Shown here one piece after another: positions 32,593 through 43,869 of a stretch of 64,000 nt of DNA (its first letter is position 1; every line of letters starts with the position of its first letter). Source of the DNA: Triatoma infestans (Eukaryota > Arthropoda > Insecta > Hemiptera > Reduviidae); contig JAAEAF010001543.1 in the NCBI GenBank assembly GCA_011037195.1, forward strand, positions 124,001 through 188,000, read 5' to 3'. The position numbers were made by a program, and so were the translations under genes. The notes under the pieces were generated by a model that ran no database searches, was not told the origin of the DNA, and saw only the letters and a program-made list of their open reading frames with translations.

Positions 32593-33215
32593 TATAATTA
32601 CATGAAGAAATTGATATTCAAGGCGCAAACACTCCTTGAACAGAACAACTAATCGTCCATGGTCATACTCGTATAGTCTTAACAATATTCACCATTGTAG
32701 TTGGTTGTCAACAAAATAAACTTATTAATCGATACTTCATAGGAGGCCAAACAATTGAATTAATTTGAACTATTCTGCCAACCATCAGTTTAATTTTCAT
32801 TACCCTTTCCAAAGGTTACATATTCTAGATCTAGTAGTTGAAACAAATAATATATCAGTGACAGTTAGATAAATCGGCCATCAATGATAATTTAGTAATG
32901 TACACTCGGATTTAATATGGGCGAAGAGGAGAGAATGAAATTTCATAATTTAAGTGAGGATTAAATCTTAAAAAAAAGAAGTACTTTTAGATCTTACAGG
33001 TAGTCATTAAGATGAAGCAATTGATTTTACAGTAGAATTTTTGACTAGTATAATATGGAGACGGCGCCTATTAAAAAGCATGACTGCTCTTCATTGTTAG
33101 AGTCCTTAAATCCAATCAGTTACACTAGATATTAAGAGTATATATCTATACTACATTGTATAATGATACCTGTCAAGCAGTCTTGCAGAAAACAAGCAAT
33201 GACTTTTTTGAAATG
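32593..33215 (+). pseudogene. cox2: NUMT: cytochrome c oxidase subunit II
   Basis: Reads IQGANTPWTEQLIVHGHTR (32603-32665; compare the DANTPxMEQLIFFHDHT start of COX2), LTIFTIVVGCQQNKLINRY, FIGGQTIELIWTILPTISL (32737-32795, with TGA read as Trp) and FITLSK. Farther on there are NNISVTV..IGHQ (32845-32886) and YSDL pieces. The following sequence to about 33215 fits the degraded remainder of cox2 in position but with many indels. The gene encodes a respiratory-chain subunit in the mitochondrion; this nuclear copy is dead. Confidence 0.8.
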
Positions 33216-33690
33216 TTAACCGTTCAAGAATTGCGAATATATTGCCTACTTATGTTTGTCAGTGTATCATTCTGTAGGATGGGTTCATAGAATCAAGTCA
33301 AGAGATTAATCAACGTTCAAATTCCAGTCAAGAGCGTGGACGGATGCGGATAGCAAACATACTTTATATATGCAAGGAGATGCAAGGAATCTTGACGTAA
33401 CATAAATTTTATTAATGGAGTACTGGCATATATCCTTGTCCCACATCTATGCTATGGCAGTCTAAAGTCTTTTCTTGTACTAATTATAATATTTGATTAC
33501 AACAGTTATAGAATTGCACTGGACACAATTAATTTTTGATAAATAAATATATATAACTCATCAATTAAATGGGTCCATCAAATAATGATGATTGATGTAA
33601 AAAGGAAAAAAAAAATTGAAAAAATTACACTCACCACCATGTATTTTCAAATTATTCAATCGTTCAATTTTCATTAAGGGGGTACTACGC
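33216..33690. other. Non-coding stretch after the NUMT
   Basis: No gene recognised; may include more degraded mitochondrial sequence at its start. Confidence 0.35.
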
Positions 33691-33990
33691 ACTTCCTAAT
33701 TGAGTTTGTGGTGCGGTTTTGGTGAGTGTTAGTGCGTAGAAATTGAGAGAGAACAAGAGAGAGAGAGAGAGAGTATTCGGCTGTTAGAATTGTGCGCACT
33801 CACCCTTCGGCAGTGGTGTAACATTGTGGTCGAGGTCGATAATAACCATTTTATTGCTCTACATTTATTGGCTCGCACTTTATTCTGCTCTCCCGCTTGT
33901 ACCGCTATGGTTTTCAGAGTAATTTCTAACACTTTCTCCGTGTACTTTCCGGCTGATTCCCTAATGGCACTTAATATATAAAGCAGTAGA
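33691..33990. other. Elevated-GC segment with (GA)n run
   Basis: GAGAGA microsatellite at about 33756-33774 followed by a higher-GC stretch with CpGs. Open frames on both strands (33729-34049 minus, 33790-33981 plus) overlap and carry no recognisable domain. A promoter-like island is possible but unproven. Confidence 0.25.
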
Positions 33991-34160
33991 CAAAATGGAA
34001 TATTATCGCCAATAAAATTGAACAAATAGATCGGCTTCAATGACCACACATTTACTTACCAGTTCGTTGACAAATAGCGATGTTAATTTGTTGTGGTAGT
34101 TGGTTCCGCAGAGCTGGAAAGCATCAGAGACATTTTCCGTGGTAGCCTGCTTCATTTTGT

Positions 34161-34202
34161 GGTCATCGACCGGTTTCGGGCGTTCGCCCATCTTCAGGAT
34201 GC
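34161..34202 (-). ncRNA. Hammerhead-like ribozyme motif, left arm
   Basis: Minus strand: GCATC, CTGAAGA core, extra T, stem II GGGC/GCCC with GAAC loop, GAAAC, CGGTC, GATGACC. Stem I is CATC/GATG (4 bp). Stem III would be ACC/GGT without a loop. Cleavage would fall after GTC. The extra T between core and stem II departs from the canonical hammerhead. The very short stem III agrees with the minimal PLE-associated type that needs a dimer. Confidence 0.55.
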
Positions 34203-34304
34203 GTTTTTCAGACAGTGTGCCAACACAGACTCGTACAGAGACTTTATTAGGTAGTGTGAACTAAGTCTCTGTACGAGTCTGTGTTGGCACACTGTCTGAA
34301 AAAC

Positions 34305-34347
34305 GCATCCTGAAGATGGGCGAACGCCCGGAAACCGGTCGATGACC
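34305..34347 (+). ncRNA. Hammerhead-like ribozyme motif, right arm
   Basis: Plus-strand counterpart of the left-arm motif, identical except for one additional G before GAAAC (GCCCGGAAACC). That insertion would disturb the stem II / GAAA junction. Confidence 0.5.
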
Positions 34348-34396
34348 ACAAAATGAAGCAGGCTACCACGGAAAATGTCTCTGAAGCGATGTTAAT

Positions 34397-34517
34397 AATA
34401 AAGTTTGGAACTTTTCAGCTTTAACCATTGGTTCATAGGCTTTTTCATTTAAGCAACCCCTTTTAGGAAATGGCTTTATAAGGCCTTACAAGACCCAAGA
34501 GATGTCCTGGAGTTTGG
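34397..34517. other. Spacer
   Basis: No recognised feature. Confidence 0.3.
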
Positions 34518-34862
34518 CTATTTAAACCTCACCACCCTACATATGTTGAACTTCTTTAATAATTTATATGTACAAAGAGTGGTTTCCCTTCTCGGATCAA
34601 CATTCTCCATTTCTCTTGATAATTTATAATCTCTTGGTCTTAAGAGGATTAGAATTTTCTTCTTATAAACTACTTCTGCAGGGTCTTTTGTTAGTCCGGA
34701 GCTTATAGAGACGCCAAGAACCTCGAAGTTGTAGTCCGGAGTACTTCTATAGTGATCCGAATCGCTAATCATCCACGTAATAGACCTCCGAAAGTGTTTC
34801 ATTATAGAGTGGTTCCACTGAAAAGGAAAGAACGCAGTCAAAACCCCCCACTCGTCCCTCAA
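34518..34862 (-). CDS. Unrecognised 114-codon open frame, probably a repeat remnant
   Basis: Longest clean frame outside known elements in this part. It starts MRDEWGVLTAFFPF and contains LGVSISSGLTKDPAE and a lysine/arginine-rich C terminus (VYKKKILILLRPRDYKLS). I see no known motif, signal peptide or membrane segment. Base composition is slightly higher in GC than the surroundings. Dense mobile DNA on both sides makes a transposon origin more likely than a host gene. No function is proposed. Confidence 0.2.
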   Translation of the reverse strand: MRDEWGVLTAFFPFQWNHSIMKHFRRSITWMISDSDHYRSTPDYNFEVLGVSISSGLTKDPAEVVYKKKILILLRPRDYKLSREMENVDPRRETTLCTYKLLKKFNICRVVRFK

Positions 34863-35183
34863 AAGTGGTATCGAGATTTAATTACAAGTTTCTAGCCTGG
34901 ATTTGATTGGGAAAAAAACTAAGTCCTTATTTACTGTATGTATAGATTTATACATATAAACTACTACTGAATCTATGTGTATAAACATAAAGCGAACACA
35001 CCTAACTGACGGGTTTGCGGACCCAAAAACTCATGATAGTCTGTTAAGAATGTTACACCTTTCTACAAAAATAGTCGCTCCAAATTAAAAATAAAATGAA
35101 TTCAGGGAAGATCAGGGAACCAATCCAATTGTGATGTTCCTTATAAAGAAAATCCGTAAAGTTGGGTTGGATAAGAGAAAGTA

Positions 35184-35283
35184 TGCCTGGAAATAAGATT
35201 CAAAGAAGCTTTTGGAAGCTTTTATTCACAAACGGGACAAACTGGGAGTTGGGTAAGAACGCATATATATATATATTTAATTT
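35184..35283 (+). repeat. Duplicated segment, first copy (left of SINE)
   Basis: CCTGGAAATAAGATTCAAAG, then TTGGAAGCTTTTATTCAC and CAAACTGGGAGTTGG, AAGAACGCATATATAT. Same order at 35627-35727, offset about 443 bp. The repeat continues into the SINE in both copies. Confidence 0.85.
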
Positions 35284-35466
35284 AAGAGGCGCATCAACAT
35301 CTATGTTCATTGTCTCCCTGAGCCTTCTCAGTGCACTGCCTGCCTCCGGACAGTGTTCTCCCGTTACAGACAACACTGTCACATCACCGGACAGTGAACT
35401 GTAGAGGCTCCTAGGAAGAAGAAAATCTAAGGGTAGCACATGCGCTGGACTCGAACTCGCGGTAAG
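35276..35466 (-). mobile_element. tRNA-derived SINE, family 1 (copy 3), 5'-truncated
   Basis: Minus-strand body with B-box-like GAGTTCGAGTCC near 35446-35457 and the usual CTCCTAGGAAG, CACTGTCCGG and GCGCCTCTTAAATT blocks. The A box is missing, so the element is cut within its tRNA head. Confidence 0.82.
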
Positions 35467-35626
35467 AAGGCACATAAAAAAAAGCTCAACAGGTGATATC
35501 TGGACTAACAGTAACTGATCAACGATATTCTAACGGATCAAGAATTGTCCGCTGAAGTCACTCGTTTCTAATATTAGTTTGTGACAGATTGTTGTTACCT
35601 GTTTTCACCACTTTAATTTGACCCTG

Positions 35627-35785
35627 GAAATAAGATTCAAAGAAGCTCTTGGAAGCTTTTATTCACTAACGAGACAAACTGGGAGTTGGTTAAGAACGCA
35701 TATATATATATATATATATATTTAATTTAAGGCGCATCAACATCTATGGTCATTGTCTCCCGGAGCTTTCTCAGTGTCTGCATTA
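35627..35785. repeat. Duplicated segment, second copy, with truncated SINE
   Basis: Repeats 35184-35340 with few differences, including a longer TA run and about 55 bp of SINE (copy 4) up to CTTTCTCAGTG near 35775, where similarity stops. Confidence 0.85.
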
Positions 35786-36399
35786 TCTCATTTTAAAGCC
35801 GCCATCATCTGAGGTTTCCATTCTCGTTAAAAGCTATATATAGTCCCCCCCCCCACTATTACATCGTTTTTCTAAAAGCTTCTTTTTCTGTATTATTGCC
35901 CCAGTCATTTTGCCTTAGTATTATCCATCTTTATTGATTTACACCATACAAACGTCTTCACAATTGGTTCCCTGATCTTCTACCTGAATTCATTTGTTTT
36001 TTATTTTTCTGCGCTCATTTTTACAATGAGGTCCAAAAATTGTTCAGACCTAACCCATCTGTTAGGTGGTTGGGTGGCTGGAAAACTGAGATTTCTATTC
36101 CATGATCACCTGTTTCATTATGTGATTTTTCTATCCACATTTCTATCACACTGTGATATATCCAGGATTTTCTGAAGATGTTCGAACCTCCGAAATCTTA
36201 GTATGGTCTAGACTAGACAATGAAGTGTATTTGAACTGTGCTACAATCAAGGAAAAATCTTGGATACACTTAAGACTAAGTTATTAATCAGGAGAGCAAA
36301 ATATTATTTGTTCACAATTCTCCATTATTTGTGCTTGCGAGAGTTATTGAATTTTAATAATGTAAGGAAATTTAAAAATTACATTTTATATATACGAGA
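35786..36399. other. Non-coding stretch
   Basis: C-run at 35849-35857. No gene recognised before the LINE. Confidence 0.35.
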
Positions 36400-37790
36400 T
36401 ATATACACACTTGGCAGGATCCCAAAACAGCGCCAATTGTTGTATGGGAATAGGCCAATAGAAATGACCAATAATTATATGTATCTGGGTGTCAAATTTA
36501 GCTCCTCCGGGAAGTTTTTGCATGCATTGTCCCATTCCGAAAGAAAAGCGAACATAGCAACCAGTAGGGTCCTTACTATTCTGTTGCGATCTCGTGCAGA
36601 TAGTTGGGACGCTATGATGACCATGTATAAAGCAATTGTGCGAGCAACTTTCCTGTACGGTGCCGAGTTTTGGGCTTGTCTTTATACTGAACGGGTTGAA
36701 GCGGTTCAAACGCGTTTCTTGAAGAGCGTGTTGTCTTTGCCCATTAACACGCCTCATTATTTGGTACGATTGGAAACTGGATGTGAATGGTAGAAAGTGC
36801 CGCTGTTCAGAGCTATGATTAAGTGGTGGGTGAAATTATTTCAAATGCCCGACTCTAGATTGCCTAGAATCTGTTTTTTGAATATGGTCAGATATGAAGG
36901 GGTGTCAATTGATTACAACTGGGGTTTACAATTGAGGTCGTTATTAATAATGGTCGGTGCTGATAATTTGTGGTTGGAACAGGATTTGCGCACTGTTCAG
37001 TCTAGCCTATCGGACTTGGTACTGAGAATGAGAAATCATTGTTTGTCATTGGACATAAATCGTGCTCTCAACTCTCAGTACAATACTGTCCACAGGACTG
37101 TGGGCACACAAGGTGAGTCAGGGAGTTACCTTCGACTTAGAATTAATTTTAAAAAAATTAAATTTATATGCCACATCCGGTTGTCCTCAGACAACTTGTT
37201 AAGATTTTCCATCTCTGGTAGATACTATTCGATTCTGGCTAGTGAGATATGTATTTTATGTAACAGAGCACCAGAATCGTTGAACCATATTTTATTTACT
37301 TGTCCTGCCTTGAATCATTTAAGATTGTTATACTTGCACGACTATGAATGTGACGTTAGCTCACTATTAAGCGATCTTCATCACATTCAAAAACTGAACA
37401 ACATTTACAATTACTTTCTACACGCCATGTCACTAAGGGAACTTATAAATTAATAATTCCGTGTTATTTGTTTTATTTGATTTACTTTAAGTATTCCCTT
37501 ATGGTTAAAGATATTTATTTTCTTAGCATTGTCCTGAATTTTTCTTTTCTGTTTGATTTTGTTTCCGATGAAGTGTCTTTTATTTATTTAATATATAATT
37601 AGGTAATATATTTAATTTCCTTTAATTTATTTTTTGTAGTTTGTTTTATTTTCGTAAACTAAATGAATTATGTTTTACCTTGAGTTTTGTATTCTATTTA
37701 TTTTTCATTTTTGTAATTTACTGTACTGATCCATCTCTATTTGTAAAAACTGTAGTTTAAACAAATAAATAAATATTAATTAATATATAT
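36400..37790 (+). mobile_element. LINE ORF2 C-terminal part, one stop codon
   Basis: A single frame runs from about 36407 to 37453, interrupted only by a TAG at 36791-36793 (GCEW, stop, KVPLF). It reads GRIPKQRQLLYGNRP.., NYMYLGVKFSSSGKF (post-catalytic YLG block), MYKAIVRATFLYGAEFWA, RFLKSVLSLPINTPHYLVRL, and a zinc knuckle CILCNRAPESLNHILFTCPA. This is the C-terminal third of a non-LTR retrotransposon polyprotein. The RT catalytic core is missing, so the copy is 5'-truncated, as most LINE insertions are. Few mutations make it one of the youngest elements here. The 3' UTR is AT-rich and ends in TAAA repeats near 37763-37775. Clade not assigned. Confidence 0.85.
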
Positions 37791-38984
37791 ACACACTAAT
37801 TGATTTGATTGACATTAATAAACTTTAAATTATTTTTGTAATTTGTAACAATATTTCACATGTAAATGAAACGAAAAATAAATTTATAACTATAACACAA
37901 CAATCTTCTCTCTTTTTCCATTGTATACTACTTGTTTATATTTAATTTTGTTCTCAAAGCTTATTCATTGTGTGTACATTGTGTCATTGTGTGTACAGTG
38001 TACATGGTGTTTTAGAGTTTTTGTTTTGGCTTTGTATTATTACATGTTTATATTAAATTATGTTTCTGCTGTTCATTTTACGTGAGTTTGCGTGTTTAGA
38101 TTATTTAATTTCTTCTCTTGCTTAAAATTGTTAAATTATATTTTTCGTAGTTTCTATTTGTTTTTTTTATTTTATTATTTTGTTTTTCTAATATGTAGTC
38201 ATGTTTCATTTTCGCCCATCAAACTCTTGACTGGGAAGCCTGGTTATCCAAAAGAAAGGCCTATATGAAAAATTTAATAAGTACAGATTAAGTACAGATT
38301 CCTTGGCACTCTTTTAAAAACGTTGAAGCTTATGAATACAAAATCTTGCAGGTTCGAACTGGTAGCCAAATAAGAAAGAATCTTTTTTGAAAATTATTAA
38401 AAATTTTGATGAAACTCTTAAGTGATGGGGAAAAACTAAATATACCTATAAGAGCTGGGGAAACAGTAGGAACTAATGGGAAAATTAAAATGATACCTAA
38501 TCAGCCCGGAAACTGGAACAATTTAAGATCTATTCCAGATTCGCTTAAATAAAATTGTTGAAGAAAGAGGTAAATGAAAATAAACGTTAAATGGGTGATG
38601 AACACAAGGCCTTGCCATAATCCTTGGCCTTGGAAATATGGACCAAAAGAAAAAAATGAACAGAAAGACCATTTTGGATTTTAACCGAAAGATGTTCGTC
38701 GAATTTCTGCTTCTATTAACCGCGAAAAAAACCTTTATTTTATGGTTTATTTGATGCATTAGTTACAGTTCATTTCATTATACTTTAAACGCACAGTGGA
38801 CTGAACATATGGCCAGAAAGAAAGCCGTAAAAATTGAAAGATGTTGATTGAAAGGATTGTAGATCGGAACAGAATCTAAGGTAGACAGATTTAGTCAGAA
38901 ATGATAAAAACTTGAAAAAAAATGGAAAGCGATGGCCAACATCGATGGCGATTGTTAGAATTATAAGTAGAACTTCTAGGAAGA
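37791..38984. other. AT-rich non-coding stretch
   Basis: Several TGTGTACA-type words near 37970-38010. No gene recognised. Confidence 0.35.
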
Positions 38985-39060
38985 GTAATGGCATAATGGT
39001 TGGAAGCGCGGAATTCCGTGCGTGAGTTAGAAATGTGGGTTCAATAAATTGGAAGATGGG
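38985..39060 (+). mobile_element. tRNA-like head of a possible third SINE family
   Basis: ATGGCATAATGGTTGGAAGC (A-box-like) is followed at tRNA spacing by GTGGGTTCAATAAATTGG (B-box-like). It is degenerate relative to the consensus boxes, and the tail is not defined. Could also be a tRNA pseudogene. Confidence 0.35.
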
Positions 39061-40629
39061 AAGCGGAAGTGTTTACAAAGCTAAATATATCCCGCCCAGA
39101 AAGTTGAGTTGGTTTTCTAGTGCGTCTGTTCTTTTCATAAAGTTGTAGTAACTATAAAAATGTGGGTACTTGCAGAAGGATGTATGAGGGCGAGCTTAGT
39201 GATTGCCTGAATGGCACGGCACGGTAAACCCAACATCACCTAATTGTAGGGTGGCCAGGACTTTGTTTCCGGGTTGACAGGCCAGGGAATATTCGCAGAG
39301 GCGACTAAATCTCTGAAAAAAAATGGCTCATCATCCACTTCCTATACTGGGATAACTAACTGGACTCAAATCTCGTGTCAAAGGCTGGCAAACATTTTTT
39401 ACTGGAGAGCCAAAGCACACAAGAAGCTGAAGTCTAGCCAGGATTATGAAAATAATACAATATGTGCCAATTATTCTATAGAAGTAATAATGAGAATTTC
39501 TGTTAGCTGTCAGTTTTCCTTTGCTATTTCTATTAAATGGACATAATAAAAGGAGTGAATGAATTTTATGAGTAATGTTTTGGCAACAGGGAGGGGGGTA
39601 CTGTTTGTAACTGTTTTATATATATATATATATATAGTTTGTGTCTGTGAGAGAGATATGGCCAGCAGCGATAACGTTTGGGGGGGCAAATAGGTGGGAA
39701 GTATAACAACCAGTCGGGGGTTATGGTTTGTGCTGTTCCTGGGAAGTTGTGGAAGGACAGCGGAGAAGATACGTGTGCTGTGTGTTCGTATTATTTTACC
39801 GTTTGTGGTGTTGCCCATAGTTCTCTTTCTAACCGCTGTAGGGTGTTAGTGGTGTTGAAGAAGCAAGGCTGAAAGTAATGAGCTCCGTTAGCCTGCTATT
39901 TCTTCCTCCTTCTCGCCCGGCAATCTCTCGCTGTAAATACTTCTTCCCTTGACTGTTCTCTGCCTGCCTGTCTTGTCTGCCCGTCCTATGTCTGTCTGTA
40001 TTTCTCATTTTCTCAACGTATTTTCTGTTCAACTTTCTCTCAACTGGGTGTGAGTCAATAGCTATGTGTTTTTCGCCTTTTTCTATTTTAGAATCTTCTC
40101 CTTCCAAACTTCCCACATTCTTAGCTAATCCACCGAGACATTTCTTATTTTCAAACCTTTTTTTTTTTTTCCTGTATTCTCATTCTTAGATCTAACACCT
40201 AACGTACACAATACGTACACACAAATACACAAAAGCTTACACACCTTGAAAATACTTACAGCCTTCTACTTTACTCATTTACTTTGAACTATTTCTGTTT
40301 CTCTTGTACACCGACACATACACACACACACACAAACTCCTCTCATATAACTTTACAGCCATACCACTAACTGGTGCACTTCACACCTAAACCCTGTTCG
40401 TTATATTTACACTAAGAATACTTACATTCTTTCACTTTTTCTCTATCTAACTTTCTCCCCAATTCTAATAAACCCACTTTATTTTCTTCAGTAAATTTTC
40501 TAATACTTATATTAATAACTCTTAAAATATATTTATTATAAAAAAAAAAATAAATATAATTTTAATTGAATTTAAATAATTTTGTTTAATATTTTCACTT
40601 TTTTTATCCGTAAAATTTTGTATAACTAC
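39061..40629. other. Non-coding stretch with microsatellites
   Basis: (TA)n at about 39617-39636 and CACACA at 40319-40335. Open frames of 60-102 codons on both strands have no recognisable domain. Confidence 0.35.
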
Positions 40630-40990
40630 AGTTTATCTCACAGGAAGTAGATTCGAAATTTAGTTTTCAGTGGAAATTATGTAAACATTTAGGCTTCCGG
40701 ATAGAAAAAAAAAAAATGGTGTACCATGGTTGTTTATAAACAGAAATTCTCAAAAATGGAAAATACCGGAAGACCAAAATGGATATTCCAGTTTGGATAT
40801 CTCAAGATGATTCACCTATACATGTTTCGAAATGATTGACAGGAATGATATATTTTTACAAAAAAAAAAAAAAATTCTTCAATGTTTCAAAGATTTTCTT
40901 CAAAAAAACAACTGCAACAATTTTGTTCAAAGGTTTCATACCAGTGTTTTAAGTTTGGTTTATATTTGGTAAATGCTTTTGCTTCGTAAA
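40630..40990 (+). mobile_element. Diverged Helentron-like copy
   Basis: Keeps family words in order: CGAAATTTAGTTTTCAGTGG, AATTCTCAAAAATGGAAAA, GACCAAAATGGATATTCC, GATATCTCAAGATGATTC. Boundaries approximate. Confidence 0.4.
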
Positions 40991-41422
40991 AATTGATTTT
41001 ATGGGGAGCTTTTATGCTTTTACACAAGATAATCTTTTAATGGTCAAAATGGTAGGGTTTCATTACCTACATACAGTGATGGTAAGACTATAGCACGCGT
41101 GCCTAAGGTGGCACGTACGAAAATTATCCTGGCACGTGAACAATTTAACCAATGAACCAATGAAACCACCTACACACACACACACACACACATAAACGTA
41201 CAACTTACATCATGTTAGCTTTACCAAAGAGATTCTTTACACACATTATCGCCACAATTACCACTGTAGCATAAAATGGAGCACAATATGTTTAATTGCG
41301 AGTTGAAGAGTCAGAGTTGAGGGAATCAGAAAATTATTTAGAGACCACTTTATTTAATATTATAGTTAACAATTTAAAAATAATAATACAATTATTTTAT
41401 GTGGTCTATTAATTTTTTTTTA
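40991..41422. repeat. Spacer with (CA)n microsatellite
   Basis: A CA dinucleotide run of about 11 units at 41171-41192. No gene recognised. Confidence 0.7.
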
Positions 41423-42419
41423 CCTCTCTTACTCCTAATAAGAGGAAGTATTGAATCGTGTCATATTTTCGATATCGAGTTTTCACAGGAAATATCCATT
41501 TTGAGGTCCCCTGAGTCCAAAAAAGTGGTTTTTAGCAAATGGTGTGTGTGTGTGTGTGTATGTGTATGTGTGTGTATGTGAACAGCATAGCTCAAAAACG
41601 AAAAATCGTAGAACGTTCGAACTTGATATTCCGTTTAGGTATCACATGGGAATCTAACAGTACGTTATCTGTCAAAATCCAGTCTTTCTGGCAAAATTCC
41701 ATAACCGGAAGTAACAAATCACTAGTTTGTTTTTTTTACTTTTTTCCGATTTTCTCAAAAATGGCTCCGAAGATTTTCTTCAAACTTGTAAGAGCTACAT
41801 TTTTTTATTTGAAACATTTCTCTGGAAAAATTCATGTAAGGGCACTTTTGGGGGAGGAGTGGGGTTAGGTTTTCATCTAAAGTGTTTTCAGTTTATTGGA
41901 CAATTCGTCATCTAAATAATGTTAATTAGAATTAAATATATTCTTGAACTTCCAAGTATGAAATAAATCGTATAACCGGAAGTGCGTTAACTTTATCACT
42001 TTACTAAATGATTTTTTTTCACTTTTCGCGACTTTCTCAAAAATGGCTCCGATGATTTTCTTGAAACTTCTTATATAAACTACGCATAAAAAAGATCTAC
42101 AACTTTTACTTTAAAAAATTTCTCTAGGAACATTCATTTATGGGCGCTTTTAGGGAAGGGGAGAGGTTATGTTTTTCTTTAAAATGCTATCATAGTTGAA
42201 TATACAATTCTATCATCCAAGCAAAATTAATTAGAAATAAATAGATGGCCAAAATTCCAAGTTTCAAGAAAATTAGTAAACCGGAAGAGCTCTTTTACTA
42301 AACAGTTTTTTCAGTTTTCGACGAATTTCATTAAATTTGGTACACTAACTATAAAATTTGTGAATTATAATTTTTATGATCTGGAGTAAGAGAAAGTTGT
42401 GTGAGTGTTTCACACCAGA
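41423..42419 (+). mobile_element. Helentron-like non-autonomous element (copy C), two internal units
   Basis: Near full length: CTCTTACTCCTAATAAGAGG 5' end, TG microsatellite at 41542-41580, then two tandem internal units (about 41745-42030 and 42031-42310). Each unit runs from TTCTCAAAAATGGCTCCGA to ACCGGAAG. The 3' end is CTGGAGTAAGAGAAAGTTG, the GTGTGAGTGTTTCACAC hairpin and CAGAT, at a T-run. Not coding; the frames at 41399-41915 are chance. Confidence 0.75.
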
Positions 42420-43869
42420 TTTTTTTTTTGCAGTGTTTAACATAAAAATTGACGCTTTATTACGAAATTTTCGTTACTTTTAATTATCATTTTTCATCTA
42501 CAAATAATGCTTTTCCGAAATGAATTTTGTAAAAAACAATTCAAGAAATAGAATGACTGATCTCTAGGCGAATTATTAAGTGGCAAAATATGAATCAGAT
42601 GTAAAGTATTTAGGTATTGATGATACAGCAAAGTATCGCATTAATAAATGTGAATTTCTGTATGATTGTATGATAAATTAGGAGTTAATTACCAATTTTA
42701 TTTATTACCTCATTTACATATATGAAATTTCAAATTAATAATTTTCAAAATAATATCAGTAAAATTGGCAAAAGATAAATTTTTTATTAACTTTTTTTCA
42801 ATAAAACTTTTATGATAATGTTTAATTATCAAAAATGTTTAATTAATGTTGAACAGGTAACAATTCAACATCATTAATACCCCACTTAATTGACATAGAA
42901 AATGTATATTTTTCATTTTAATTAAGCTCTTACAAGAGAAATATTTTCAGTTATTTTTTTTATTTTAGCGATAAAAAATTTTGCCACCCCCTGCATATTA
43001 GGGGGCGACCAAATTTATCAATGACTCTGGGAATGAGTGCCCTAGATCGGTGTACAGTCAAATACAAAAAAGTACTACAATAGTATATAATGAATATTTC
43101 AAGTTTGACGAATAAATGCTCTTTTGCTTTTTTAAGTTTGTAATTAAGCTCCTTCAAGAGAAAATTTTACGAGAAATTATTGAACAATATTAGAAATTGT
43201 CAATACGTATTGAATTTTTGGCTATTGTTAGCAACTGTTTACAAGTCACCACAGATCTTACATTGTGGGCCTTACTTATCCTCAAACAACAGAGAAAAAT
43301 TGTAAACAACAGGTGAATTATAATTGATGTAATAAACACTAATTTATAAAATATTGTCCAGAATTCAAATTAAAAATTTGATAAACAAGAACGCTCATTT
43401 TTTTGTGATTGCTTTATTTAAAGATCTGTTATAATTGTATTTCAAATCTATAATGGAACATATGCTTTTTTTTTTTTTTCTTCGCCAATTACAATTTCCA
43501 TGAATTAATATTATCTTTCTACCGACATATTGTTTCTCCATGAAACCTTGATGGAGATATTTGTTACAGTTCCCATTCCCTGCTTCAATCGGGAGCTCAG
43601 TAACGTGTCTTCGTAACAGATAACCACAGAACAGTATATCCATAACCTAGCAACCGACTTACGTCAACATGACTCACATCTTTACATAGGTCTTCTTGGA
43701 ATGCAGGTTTTCCTTTGAGTGACGATAGCTTCGTAATTGTAAGCTTTGTTTGTATTTAGTTACCATCTTGCAAATCGTCTAACCTGAAACATGTTTCATC
43801 AGATAGATAAAACTTTAGAAGTTAATTATAATGCTGAAATATGATACAATTTATATTGAAGTCATATTT
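42420..43869. other. AT-rich non-coding stretch
   Basis: No gene or element recognised; the 82-codon frame at 43395-43643 has no domain. Confidence 0.35.

Larger units (their letters stand above)
34088..34384. mobile_element. Fold-back element with two opposed hammerhead-like motifs (copy 2)
   Basis: Two inverted arms, 34124-34243 and 34264-34384, match almost perfectly over about 120 bp around a 20-bp spacer. The left end carries 36 bp more (TTGTTGTGG..GCAGAGCTGGAAAGCA) that the right arm lacks. AGCGATGTTAAT at 34076-34087 and 34385-34396 is a 12-bp target-site duplication, so this is a true insertion. Each arm holds one ribozyme-like motif. The near-perfect arms suggest a recent insertion or copy correction. 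No coding capacity. Related copies are at 8508-8755 and about 50.1-50.4 kb. The link to PLEs is inferred from the motif type. Confidence 0.85.

Noticed and set aside
41399..41915. Overlapping open frames of 60-109 codons
   Set aside because: They lie inside the non-coding Helentron-like copy C and include its TG microsatellite; other copies do not keep these frames.
43785..43815. CTGATGA next to an AACATGTT palindrome (minus strand) as a hammerhead
   Set aside because: No GAAA element or NUH cleavage site follows at the right distance.
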